From: Burkholderia ubonensis
Lineage (GTDB): Bacteria > Pseudomonadota > Gammaproteobacteria > Burkholderiales > Burkholderiaceae
NCBI RefSeq assembly: GCF_902833085.1
Contig: NZ_CADFEB010000001.1
Location: 62,001-126,000, forward strand
Direction: 5' to 3'
Length of the DNA stretch: 64,000 nucleotides
In this document: positions 1 through 12,628 of the stretch, one piece after another
How the letters are laid out: each line of letters starts with the position of its first letter
How positions within the stretch are numbered: position 1 is the first letter of the stretch
Translations under genes and position numbers: made by a program
The notes under the pieces: generated by a model
What the model saw: only the letters and a program-made list of their open reading frames with translations
Told to the model about the DNA's origin: nothing
Database searches by the model: none

Positions 1-83
1 AACTTTTCGGATACACCCAAGCGCTGCCTTCCGATTTTCGTCCGCCGCTGCGGGTCGTTCGCTCCCCGCCTGCCGCCGCCCCG

Positions 84-821
84 TCACGCCGCCCGCCGCA
101 GCGCCTCGAAACCGGCCGGCTCCCAGATCCGCTTCGCGATCAGCAGCCCGGTGCCGTGCTTCTGCCCGAGCGGCGCGGACGACGATTCCGCATGCAGCGC
201 GGCCGCCTTGCTGCGCAGCCGGCGCAGCTCCTGTTCGAGCTCCGCGGCGGCGGCCTCGGTCAGCATCCCCTGCGAGAACGTCATCGTCTCGCCGGGGCCG
301 TCGAAGCGGCTGTCGAGGAAATCGCCGAGCGCATGCGCATGGAAGTAGCGGCGGATCGGGCCGCCCGGCAGCCAGTCGAAGTCGCGCGCGACGCGCACGC
401 GGATCCGGTCGCCCGGCAGCAGCGCGACCACGTTCATCCGGTCGAGCATCAGCAGGTACTTCAGGCATTCGGCCTTCGTCACGCGATAGGCCGCGACGAT
501 GTCGTCCACGGTCCAGTAATTGATCGCGCAGACGGCGACGAGCAGCAGCTTCTCGTCCGACACGAGCAGCGCTTCCTGCTGTTCGGTCAGCACGTGCAGC
601 CGCGGCGCGGACGCCGACGCTTCCTGCACGAGCTCGGCGAGCGTGTAGCCGAGCAGTTCGCCGATCTGGACGACGCGCTCGAGCGTGAAGCGCTCGCTCG
701 CGAACAGGCGCTTCACGCTTGTCTCGGACACCGCGAGCGAACCGGCGACGTCGCGGTAAGTCATGCCCTGCGCCTTCAGCAGGCGCTTCAGCGTATCGAT
801 GAGCTGGGCGATTTCGGTCAT
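84..821 (-). CDS. XRE-type HTH transcriptional regulator
   Basis: A 245-residue DNA-binding protein. Residues about 8-62 form a lambda-repressor-like helix-turn-helix (MTYRDVAGSLAVSETSVKRL followed by an LGYTLAEL helix). Residues about 80-150 look like a second winged-helix-type fold, and the C-terminus is helical and Ala/Glu-rich. XRE proteins of this two-part architecture are common in Burkholderia and Pseudomonas, but their targets are mostly unknown. It is divergent from the YebB-like hydrolase with about 120 bp between them, so it may control that gene or itself. I see no ligand domain that would name its signal. The start is the ATG at 821, which gives the complete HTH. Confidence 0.85.
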   Translation of the reverse strand: MTEIAQLIDTLKRLLKAQGMTYRDVAGSLAVSETSVKRLFASERFTLERVVQIGELLGYTLAELVQEASASAPRLHVLTEQQEALLVSDEKLLLVAVCAINYWTVDDIVAAYRVTKAECLKYLLMLDRMNVVALLPGDRIRVRVARDFDWLPGGPIRRYFHAHALGDFLDSRFDGPGETMTFSQGMLTEAAAAELEQELRRLRSKAAALHAESSSAPLGQKHGTGLLIAKRIWEPAGFEALRRAA

Positions 822-942
822 GGTTGGTATCTAAAAATGATGCTTAAAGTGAAACTCAAGGCTACCGGCGCGTACTGTCGCACGGTTTTCGATACTTGTC
901 TGCATAATCCGCTCCGACCTGTCACTGATCGACGGAGATGCG

Positions 943-1620
943 ATGACGATCCGAACCGAAACAGCCGCAACCGCCCCGCATCGCGCCGCACCGCGCGACG
1001 CCCGCGAAACCGGGCGCGCGTTGCCGCTCGCGACCGTGCGCACGCTCGCCGCAAGCGCGCACGTCGGGGATCTCGTGTTCATCCGCGTGCCGGTGCGCCC
1101 GTTCCGCGAAATCGCGGACGCGACGGGGACGTGGACCAACCATGTCGGAATCGTCGTCGACACGTCGGGCGCGGAACCCGTGGTCGCGGAGAGCACGTTT
1201 CCGTGGGCGAAGCTGACGCCGCTCACGCGCTTCGTCCAGCGCTCCGAAGGCGGCCGCCTCGCGCTGGCGCGGCTCGCGACGCCGCCCACCGCCGACGAGC
1301 AGCGCCGCATGCAGGCCGCCGCCGAACGGCGGATCGGCACGCTGTACGACACCGGCTTCAACCTGCGCTCGCGGCGCCAGTTCTGCTCGCGCTACGTGCG
1401 CGAGGTGCTCGGCGACGCGACGGGCATCGAGGTCGGCGACGTCGAGACGTTCTCGACGCTGCTCGCGCGCCGCCCCGGCGCGAAGCTCGGCTTCTGGCGG
1501 CTGTGGTATTTCGGGCGCATTCCGTGGGCCCGCGAGACGGTCACGCCCGCAAGCCTGCTGCGCTGCGTCCGGCTGACGCTCGAATTCGACGGGATCGTGT
1601 TCGATCCGCGCCGCGCCTGA
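943..1620 (+). CDS. YebB/YiiX-like permuted papain-fold cysteine hydrolase
   Basis: A 225-residue protein with the circularly permuted NlpC/P60 (papain-like) layout: the catalytic His comes first (TNHVGIV, H67), an acidic residue follows (VAEST, E83), and the catalytic Cys lies late (RRQFCSRYV, C148). Enzymes of this group cleave amide or thioester bonds in peptidoglycan peptides or lipids; the substrate here is unknown. There is no signal peptide, so it is probably cytoplasmic. GGAG lies five bases before the ATG at 943, which fixes the start. A rho-independent terminator follows about 150 bp downstream, so it is likely monocistronic. Confidence 0.8.
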   Translation: MTIRTETAATAPHRAAPRDARETGRALPLATVRTLAASAHVGDLVFIRVPVRPFREIADATGTWTNHVGIVVDTSGAEPVVAESTFPWAKLTPLTRFVQRSEGGRLALARLATPPTADEQRRMQAAAERRIGTLYDTGFNLRSRRQFCSRYVREVLGDATGIEVGDVETFSTLLARRPGAKLGFWRLWYFGRIPWARETVTPASLLRCVRLTLEFDGIVFDPRRA

Positions 1621-1766
1621 CGCGCCGGATACCGCGCGCGACGGAGACCACGCAGGACAACCACAAGAAAAACGAACAACAAGCAGCGACGGGCTGGCTG
1701 GAGGGCCGTGCAACGTTCGTCACCGACGATACGCGAGCCCGATCGCTTTATCCGCCGGAGCGGCAG

Positions 1767-1786
1767 CCGCCGTCCGGCGGTTTCTT
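1767..1786 (+). terminator. Rho-independent terminator after the YebB-like gene
   Basis: CCGCCG-TC-CGGCGG stem (1767-1780) followed directly by TTTCTT. It lies between the hydrolase and pcaHG and should isolate the pca promoter from upstream transcription. Confidence 0.7.
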
Positions 1787-1799
1787 CATTGGCGCGTCA

Positions 1800-1866
1800 C
1801 ATAACGATTGGTTATGCGTCCAGCGAAAAAACGTCATTTTGCATAACTTTCCGGATTGGCTAAAGT
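1800..1866 (+). promoter_or_regulatory. pcaHG control region with CATAAC-N5-GTTATG operator
   Basis: A perfect inverted repeat, CATAAC-gattg-GTTATG (1800-1816), lies about 95 bp before pcaH. A further half-site GCATAAC is at 1841-1847. The dyad resembles the ATAACC-N4-GGTTAA site reported for PcaQ, the LysR-type activator of pca genes in rhizobia. A weak sigma-70-like pair TTGCAT (1839-1844) / TAAAGT (1861-1866), with 16 bp spacing, follows. The repeat is seen directly; assignment to a PcaQ-like regulator is inference, since no lysR gene is in the window. Confidence 0.6.
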
Positions 1867-1907
1867 CCTCCCATCACCTCTCTCGAAAACCTATCAGGAG
1901 ACGCCCG

Positions 1908-2615
1908 ATGGATTCCCCCACGATCCTCACACCGCGCGACTGGCCGTCGCATCCCGCGTACATCCACCCCGAATACCGCTCGTCGGTGAAGCGCGGCCCC
2001 ACCCGGCCGCTGATTCCGCTGAAGGAGAAGCTGCGCGACCAGTACGCGCCCGTGTACGGCGCCGAAGATCTCGGCGCGCTCGATCACGACCTGACGAAGA
2101 ACGCGGTGAAGAACGGCGAGCCGCTCGGCGAGCGCATCGTCGTCACGGGCCGCGTGCTCGACGAAGGCGGCAAGCCGGTCCGCAACACGCTGGTCGAAGT
2201 CTGGCAGGCGAACGCCGCCGGCCGCTACGTGCACAAGGTCGACCAGCACGACGCACCGCTCGACCCGAACTTCCTCGGCGCCGGCCGCTGCCTGACCGAC
2301 GACGAAGGCCGCTACCGCTTCCTGACGATCAAGCCGGGCGCGTATCCGTGGGGCAACCACCGGAACGCGTGGCGTCCGAATCACATCCATTTCTCGCTGT
2401 TCGGCGACTACTTCGGCTCGCGCCTCGTCACGCAGATGTATTTCCCCGGCGATCCGCTGCTCGCGTACGACCCGATCTTCCAGGGCACGCCCGAAGCGGC
2501 GCGCGACCGGCTGATCTCGCGTTTCTCGCTGGACATCACCGAAGAAGGCTATGCGCTCGGCTACGAATTCGACATCGTGCTGCGCGGCCGCGACGCCACC
2601 CCGATGGAGCGCTGA
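1908..2615 (+). CDS. pcaH: Protocatechuate 3,4-dioxygenase, beta subunit
   Basis: Catalytic subunit of the non-haem Fe(III) intradiol dioxygenase that opens protocatechuate to 3-carboxy-cis,cis-muconate, the entry step of the beta-ketoadipate pathway. The 235 residues include the full set of iron ligands: Y107 (GRYVHK), Y146 (GAYPWGNH), H159 and H161 (PNHIHFS), one position off the Pseudomonas numbering of Tyr408/Tyr447/His460/His462. The start is the ATG at 1908, seven bases after CAGGAG; longer upstream readings of the frame have no ribosome site. pcaG follows after three bases, so the two subunits are co-translated. No other pca gene is adjacent. Confidence 0.97.
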   Translation: MDSPTILTPRDWPSHPAYIHPEYRSSVKRGPTRPLIPLKEKLRDQYAPVYGAEDLGALDHDLTKNAVKNGEPLGERIVVTGRVLDEGGKPVRNTLVEVWQANAAGRYVHKVDQHDAPLDPNFLGAGRCLTDDEGRYRFLTIKPGAYPWGNHRNAWRPNHIHFSLFGDYFGSRLVTQMYFPGDPLLAYDPIFQGTPEAARDRLISRFSLDITEEGYALGYEFDIVLRGRDATPMER

Positions 2616-2618
2616 ACC

Positions 2619-3212
2619 ATGACGACGCTGAAACAAACCCCTTCGCAGACGGTCGGCCCGTACTTCGCCTACGGCCTGTGCCCGCAGCAGTACAACTACG
2701 ATCTGAAGAGCCTGTTCACGCCGACGATCGCCGCGCCGCACGCGGCGGGCGAGCACGTGCTGCTGGTCGGCCGGGTATTCGACGGCGACGGCAACGTCGT
2801 CAGCGACGCGATGCTCGAATTCACGCAGGTCGACAGCGCGGGCCGCTTTCCGGCGTCGCGCGCGGACATCGCGCAGACCGGTTTCACGGGCTTCGCGCGG
2901 GTCGGCACCGGCCCCGACGCACAGCATCGCTTCGTCGTCGAAACGGTCAAGCCGGGCCGGACCGGCGCTGACGCCGCGCCGCACGTCAACGTGACGGTGA
3001 TGATGCGCGGGATCCTCACCCATGCGTTCACCCGTATGTACTTCGACGACGAAGCGGCGGCCAACGCGGCCGACCCGGTGCTGAACGCGGTGCCGGCCGA
3101 GCGCCGCGCGACGCTCGTCGCGAAGCGCGAAACGCAGCCGGGCGGCCCGACGATCTATCGCTTCGACATCCGCATGCAGGGTCCGGACGAAACGGTGTTC
3201 TTCGACGTCTGA
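2619..3212 (+). CDS. pcaG: Protocatechuate 3,4-dioxygenase, alpha subunit
   Basis: A 197-residue partner of PcaH; the active enzyme is an (alpha-beta)n oligomer. It opens with the family hallmark TPSQTVGPYFAYGL (residues about 7-20) and has the same beta-sandwich fold as PcaH (LLVGRVFDGDGN, MLEFTQVDSAGRF). As expected for alpha subunits, it lacks the four iron ligands. It starts three bases after the pcaH stop and is followed by a strong hairpin terminator at 3251, so the operon is just pcaHG. Confidence 0.97.
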   Translation: MTTLKQTPSQTVGPYFAYGLCPQQYNYDLKSLFTPTIAAPHAAGEHVLLVGRVFDGDGNVVSDAMLEFTQVDSAGRFPASRADIAQTGFTGFARVGTGPDAQHRFVVETVKPGRTGADAAPHVNVTVMMRGILTHAFTRMYFDDEAAANAADPVLNAVPAERRATLVAKRETQPGGPTIYRFDIRMQGPDETVFFDV

Positions 3213-3250
3213 GCGATGCGCCGGCGCGGGCCGGCCCCGTGCTTGCCCTG

Positions 3251-3300
3251 CCGCCGCGCGTGGCGATGCGTTCCGCATCGTCGCGCGCGGCGGTTTCGTT
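3251..3300 (+). terminator. Strong rho-independent terminator of pcaHG
   Basis: A 20-bp stem (3251-3270 pairing with 3274-3293, G-T wobbles only) around a TTC loop, followed by TTTCGTTTT. It separates pcaHG from the glucan operon. Confidence 0.85.
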
Positions 3301-3819
3301 TTGCGGGCGGCAGCGCGACGTCATTCGGCGAACGCCGAATTGCGCAGCAACGGAAAGTCGGATGAAAGGCCGCGCAGCCCCGCCAATCGGGGCTCTGGCG
3401 GATATTGAAAACGTTTGCCGCGATTTCCCTTGCGCGTTATGCGGCATAGCCTATGCTATCGGCATTCGACGGACGATATTGCATCATCACGAGCAATAAT
3501 TCCGTTCAGCATGCGCTGCCGCTCAACCGCGGATTGGCGCGGATGTTCAACCGAGTGCCTTTGAGCGCGGCTGTCCGACCATATGGCAGGCGCGCGTTTT
3601 TTTTGCCCGCGCGGGTTGTGTGCCGATCGTACCTGCACGGCCAATTTCTACAAGCGCTTGAAGTTCTTTCCTGACGGGGAGACGGACTGCGCCGACGCGA
3701 CGCCCTTCAGCGCGGGCGCGCGTGTCCGGCCCGCCGGCAGGACGAATCGAATCCAGTCACGCAGCGGAACGGAAATTGCGCGGCCCCGATGGTGCCGTCC
3801 ATTCCGGAGATCGCTGCCG
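3301..3819 (+). other. Intergenic region upstream of glgE
   Basis: About 520 bp without a convincing gene; short open frames here have no homology signature or ribosome site. The stretch 3400-3660 is clearly more A+T-rich than its surroundings and should hold the promoter of the seven-gene glucan operon. I cannot pick a confident -35/-10 pair. A perfect 10-bp palindrome, CAAGCGCTTG (3651-3660), lies about 160 bp before the glgE ATG, preceded by ATTTCTA, and is a possible operator. GGAGA at 3805-3809 is the glgE ribosome site. Confidence 0.5.
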
Positions 3820-6800
3820 ATGACACGACCGCCAAGCACTACCAGCGGTGCCCCGCGCATCTATTGCCTGCCGCTTGCGTTCGCACTGGACCGCGAGGCG
3901 TGGTTGCAGTGCGTCGGCCGTGCCGCCGAGATGGGCTTCTCGCGCATCCTGACGACGCTCGCCGCATGCGGCGCGTCCCTGCGCCAGCCCGTCGAGCCGC
4001 TCGCCGCTTACGCCGACGCCGCGCGAGCCAACGGCCTGGCGCTCGATCTCGTGATCGAGCGCCAGGCCGCCCCCGCCGCACCGTCATTCGCCGTCGACGG
4101 CGCATACGCCGAGCATCCCCTGCCCGATCCCCGCCGCGCGCTGCCGCTCGCGGCATCGCCGCCCAAGGCGCCGGCTGCGCCGCGTGACGACGACCTGGCC
4201 GAGCGCCTGATCGCCCTGGCCGGATACGGCGTTGCCGGCTTCTGCCTGCGGGGCGTCGATGCGATGCCGATCGCGCAATGGTCGGACTGCCTCCGACGCG
4301 TGCGCGACGCGCGGCCGGGCACGGCGTTTTTTGCATGGACGCCGGGCCTGCCTCGCGCGCGCATGATCGATGCCGCCGCCCGCTTCGACGGCGTGTTCCT
4401 GTCGTCGTGCTGGTGGGATCTGCGGGCCGCATGGCTGCTCGACGAGCATGCGGACCTGGCGACGAGCCCATGCCGCATCGCGCTGGCCGACGATCCTTTC
4501 GGCGGGCGCGCGCTCGACGCCGCGCCGCCCCGGCACCGCATGCTGGCGTGCCAGCGCGCACTCGCCGTCGCCTTCGAACTCGGTGACGGCATCCTCGTGC
4601 CGGCCGGAATGGAATTCGCGTGGTCCGGTCCGGTCTGGCGCGCCATTCGCACGCCCGCCGACTTGAGTGCCGCGTGGCAGGCCGCGGCGTTCAACCTCGC
4701 CCACGCCATCGCACGCGGGAACGCTCGCCTTGCGCGCCGGGCCGCCGACAGGGCTGACCTGGACGGCGGTGTCGAGCTGCAACGCCTGGCCGGCCCGTCC
4801 GCGCCGATCGCGGTATTCGCGCGCGTGCCCGGCAACCGTCAGCGCCGCGAGCCGCTACGGATCGTCGCCGCCAACATCAGCCTGTCGGACACGGCGTCGC
4901 TCGACGCGGCCGGCTGGTCGTGGCACGACTGCACGCACGTGCAGCCGCTCGACGACGACGACGCACCGGTCGGCACGCCGCAGCCGCTCGACACCCTGAG
5001 GCTGGCGCCCGGCGAGGTGCGCGCGTGGCGCGCCACGCGCCCGGCGCCGGTGGCCGGCCGCGCCGCGCGCACGCACGGCGGCGGTCATGCCGCCGACAAG
5101 GCCGTGCGGGTCGCGGAAGACGCGGTGCGCGCACCGCGCCTCTTCATCGATGCGATCACGCCCGCCGTGGACAATGGCCGTTTCGCGGTCAAGTGCATCG
5201 CCGGCGAAGCGGTCCGCGTCGAGGCCGACGTCGTCATCGACGGCCACGACGTGCCGTCGGCCGTGCTGCTCTGGCGCCCGGTCGACTCGGCCGACTGGCG
5301 CGAAGTCGACATGGCGCCGCTCGGCAACGATCGCTGGATGGCCGAATTCCGGCCCGACCGGATCGGCCGCTACGAATTCACGATCGAGGCGTGGCGCGAT
5401 CCCTACGTCAACTGGTGCCGCGAAGTCGGCAAGAAGGTCGATGCCGGGCTGGACATCACGCTCGAACTGCGCGAAGGCGCTCTGATCCTTGCCGACATCG
5501 CGCGCCACGCCGTCACCGCCCGCGCGCGGCTGGCGCTGGAGCACGCGTGCCGCGTCGACGATTCGCTCGATGCCGGCCACACGCTCTCGGCGCTGACGGC
5601 CCCGACGCTGGCCGACGCGGTGGCGGCGGCCCGCTTCCGCCCGTACGTATTGCGCCACCTGCCGCCGCAGCCGGTCGACGTCGAGCCGGCGCTGGCCGGC
5701 TTCGCGAGCTGGTACGAGCTGTTCCCGCGTTCGCAGAGCAACGATCCGTCCCGTCACGGCACGTTCGACGACGTGATCGCGCGCCTGCCGGCGATCCGCG
5801 CGATGGGCTTCGACGTGCTCTACTTTCCGCCGGTCCACCCGATCGGAACGAAGCACCGCAAGGGCCGCAACAACAGCAAGTCCGCGGCGCCCGGCGACCC
5901 CGGCAGCCCGTATGCGATCGGCGCCGAGGCAGGCGGCCACGACGCGCTGCACCCGGCGCTGGGCACGTTCGACGATTTCCGCCGCCTGAACGAGGCCGCG
6001 CACGCTCATGGCCTGGCCCTCGCGCTCGACTTCGCGGTGCAATGCTCGCCCGACCACCCGTGGCTCACGTCCCATTCGGGCTGGTTCGACTGGCGCCCCG
6101 ACGGCTCGCTGCGCTATGCGGAGAACCCGCCGAAGAAGTACGAGGACATCGTCAACGTCGATTTCTATACCGACGACGCGATGCCGGGCCTGTGGCTCGC
6201 GCTGCGCGACGTCGTGCTGTTCTGGATCGGTCACGGCGTCACGCTGTTTCGCGTCGACAACCCGCATACCAAGCCGCTGCCGTTCTGGGAATGGCTGATC
6301 GCGACGGTGCGCGCGGATCATCCCGAGGTGGTGTTCCTGAGCGAAGCGTTCACGCGGCCGAAGATGATGTACCGGCTCGCGAAGATCGGCTTCTCGCAGT
6401 CGTACACCTACTTCACGTGGCGCCATTCGAAGCAGGAATTCATCGACTACCTGAGCGAGCTGACCCGGCCCGACATCGCCGCGTACTTCCGGCCGCATTT
6501 CTTCGTCAACACGCCCGACATCAATCCGCTGTTCCTGCAGACGAGCGGCCGGCCCGGCTTCCTGATCCGCGCCGCGCTTGCGGCGCTGCTCTCGGGGCTA
6601 TGGGGCGTCTACAACGGTTTCGAATTGTGCGAATCGGCCGCACTGGCCGGCCGCGAGGAATATCTCGATTCCGAGAAGTACCAGCTGCGCGCGTGGGACT
6701 GGAACCGGCCCGGCAACATCGTGCAGGAGATCGCGCAGCTCAATCGCATCCGGCGCGCCCATCCGGCGCTGCACACGCATCGCGGGCTGACCTTCCACAA

Positions 6801-7079
6801 CGCGTTCGACCCGCACATCCTTTACTTCGCCAAGACCACGCCGCGCCGCGACGACGTCGTGCTCGCGGCGATCAATCTCGACCCATTCGCCGCGCACGAG
6901 GCCGACTTCGAGGTGCCGCTATGGGAGTGGGGCCTCGCCGACGACGCCGTGCTGGCCGCGGAGAACCTGCTCGACGGCACGCGCTTTGCGTTCCACGGCA
7001 AGCGCCAGCATGTGCGGCTCGCGCCCGACGCGCCCTACGCGATCTGGGCCGTGCGCCCGCTCGACGGCGAGGCTACACC

Positions 7080-7083
<4 letters not shown>
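3820..7083 (+). CDS. glgE: GlgE maltosyltransferase with long N-terminal extension
   Basis: Alpha-1,4-glucan:maltose-1-phosphate maltosyltransferase (GH13_3), which extends alpha-glucan by maltosyl units from maltose-1-phosphate. From about residue 440 the sequence is a standard GlgE: a DUF3416-type N domain (RLFIDAITPAVDNGRF), the GH13 barrel, the nucleophile in LFRVDNPHTKP (about D813) and the acid in VFLSEAFTRP (about E841). At 1087 residues it is far longer than actinobacterial GlgE (about 660-700). The first ~430 residues look like a degenerate amylase-type barrel (FDGVFLSSCWWDL). GGAGA precedes the ATG at 3820; the frame is open upstream but has no ribosome site there. It overlaps treS by four bases. 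Confidence 0.93.
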
Positions 7084-10398
<3,315 letters not shown>

Positions 10399-10406
<8 letters not shown>

Positions 10407-12624
10407 GGACCGCCCCGACCCGCTCGCCGGACTCTGCACGGCGAGCCTGCAAGCCCTGATCAGCGGGCGCGCCGCCGATCCGTTCGCGTTGCTCGGGCCG
10501 CATCGCGTCGACGGCCGCTGGCTCGTGCGCGCGTTTCTGCCCGGCGCTCACGCGGCGTCGCTCGAGCTCGACGGCGACATCCGCGTGCCGATGGTGCACG
10601 CGCACCCCGACGGCCTGTTCGTCGGCGCGCTGCCGGAAAACGGCCGGGCCGCCGCGCCCGCGTACCGGCTGCGCGTGCGCTGGCCGGCCGCCGAGCACGT
10701 TGCCGAGGACCCGTACAGCTTCGGGCTGCTGCTCGGCGACCTCGACCTGCACCTGCTCGCGGAAGGCCGGCATCTCGAACTCGGCAACTGCCTCGGCGCG
10801 CAGCCGATGACGATCGACGGCACGGCGGGCGTGCGTTTCGCCGTGTGGGCGCCGAACGCGCGGCGCGTGTCGGTGGTGGGCGACTTCAACAGCTGGGACG
10901 GCCGGCGTCATCCGATGCGGCTGCGCCATCACGCCGGCGTCTGGGAACTGTTCGTGCCGCGCCTCGGCGTCGGCGAGCGCTACCAGTACGAGCTGATCGG
11001 CCCGCACGGCGGCCTGCTCCACCCGAAGGCCGACCCCGTCGCGCGCGCGGCGGAGCTGCCGCCGGCGACCGCATCGCGGGTGGCCGATCCCGCGCCGTTC
11101 GCGTGGCGCGACGACGCGTGGCTCGCGACGCGCGCGCAGCGCCAGGCCGCCAACGCCCCGCTGTCGATCTACGAGGTCCACGCCGGTTCGTGGCTGCGCG
11201 ATGCCGGCGACGGCGCGCGCAGCCTGCGCTGGGACGAGCTGGCCGACCGGCTGATCCCGTACGTCGCCGACATGGGGTTCACGCACATCGAATTCCTGCC
11301 GATCACCGAACATCCGTTCGCCGGCTCGTGGGGCTACCAGCCGCTCGGCCTGTTCGCGCCGACCGCGCGCCTGGGCGAGCCGGCTGCCTTCGCCCGTTTC
11401 GTCGACCGCTGCCACGGCGCCGGCATCGGCGTGATTCTCGACTGGGTGCCGGCCCACTTCCCGACCGATCCGCACGGCCTGATGCAGTTCGACGGCACCG
11501 CGCTCTACGAGCACGCCGATCCGCGCGAAGGCTTTCACCAGGACTGGCAGACGCTGATCTACAACCTCGGCCGCAACGAAGTCGCCAATTTCCTGCTCGC
11601 CAGCGCGCTCGAATGGCTGACGCGCTATCACGTCGACGGCCTGCGCGTGGACGCCGTCGCGTCCTTGCTGTACCGCGACTACAGCCGCGCCGCGGACGCG
11701 TGGGTGCCCAACGTCCACGGCGGCCGTGAAAACCTCGAGGCGGTCGAGTTCCTGCGCCGCTTCAATACGGTCGTCGCCGAACGGTGTCCGGGCGCGGCGA
11801 CCTTCGCCGAGGAATCGACCGCGTGGCCCGGCGTGAGCGCACCGGTCGCCGCAGGCGGGCTCGGTTTCAGCTACAAATGGAACATGGGCTGGATGCACGA
11901 CACGCTGCAGTACATGTCGCGCGACCCGATCTACCGGCGCCATCACCATGACGAGATGACCTTCGGCCTCATCTACGCGTTTTCCGAGCGCTTCGTGCTG
12001 CCGCTGTCGCATGACGAGGTCGTGCACGGCAAGCGCTCGCTGCTCGGCCGCATGCCCGGCGACCGCTGGCAGCGCTTCGCCGGCCTGCGCGCCTACCTGG
12101 GCTTCATGTGGGCGCATCCGGGCAAGAAGCTGCTGTTCATGGGCGGCGAGTTCGGCCAGGATTCCGAATGGAATCACGATGCGTCGCCGGCCTGGCACCT
12201 GCTCGACGATGCGGACCACCAGGGCGTGCAGCGCTTCGTGCGCGACCTGAACCGCTGCTATCGCGGCATCCCCGCGCTCCATGCGCGCGACGCCGAGGCC
12301 GACGGCTTCGCGTGGGTCGTCGGCGACGACCGCGACAACAGCGTGTTCGTGTTCCTGCGCCGCGGCGGCGCGCCGGATGCGCCCGGCCCGGTGCTGGTCG
12401 CGATCAACCTGACGCCGGTGCCGCGCGTCGGCTATCGCGTCGGCGTGCCGCGGCCGGGCCGCTGGCGCGAAATTCTCAACAGCGACGCGACCTGCTACGG
12501 CGGCAGCGGCATCGGCAACGGGGGCGGCGTGACGGCCGTGCCGGAGCCGAGCCACGGCCTGCCCGCCTCGCTCAGCCTGACGGTGCCGCCGCTCGCCTGC
12601 GTGTTCCTGCTCCCGGAGGCGTGA
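10399..12624 (+). CDS. glgB: 1,4-alpha-glucan branching enzyme
   Basis: Transfers alpha-1,4 chain segments to C6 positions, making the branches of the glucan that GlgE elongates. The 741 residues comprise an N-terminal CBM48-type region ([20 protein letters not shown]), the GH13 barrel with nucleophile D418 ([10 protein letters not shown]), the acid in [10 protein letters not shown] (E471/E472) and [10 protein letters not shown], and a C-terminal beta domain. It starts at the GTG at 10399, with GGGGAGGCG just upstream, and overlaps the end of treS by eight bases. Length is typical of the family. Confidence 0.95.
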
Positions 12625-12628
12625 TCCG

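Noticed and set aside
1-83. Possible end of an upstream gene
   Set aside because: No frame with coding character reaches in from the edge; nothing recognisable in these 83 bases.
3585-3606. GG...TTTTGC as a sigma-54 promoter before glgE
   Set aside because: The spacing between GG and GC is 18 bases instead of 10.
3453-3674. A 73-codon frame in the pcaG-glgE gap
   Set aside because: No ribosome site, no recognisable family, and it overlaps the A+T-rich putative promoter area.
4920-7079. A plus-strand frame upstream of treS that could extend TreS by about 720 residues
   Set aside because: The added part is Arg-rich shadow of glgE. TreS has its canonical start at 7080, overlapping the glgE stop.
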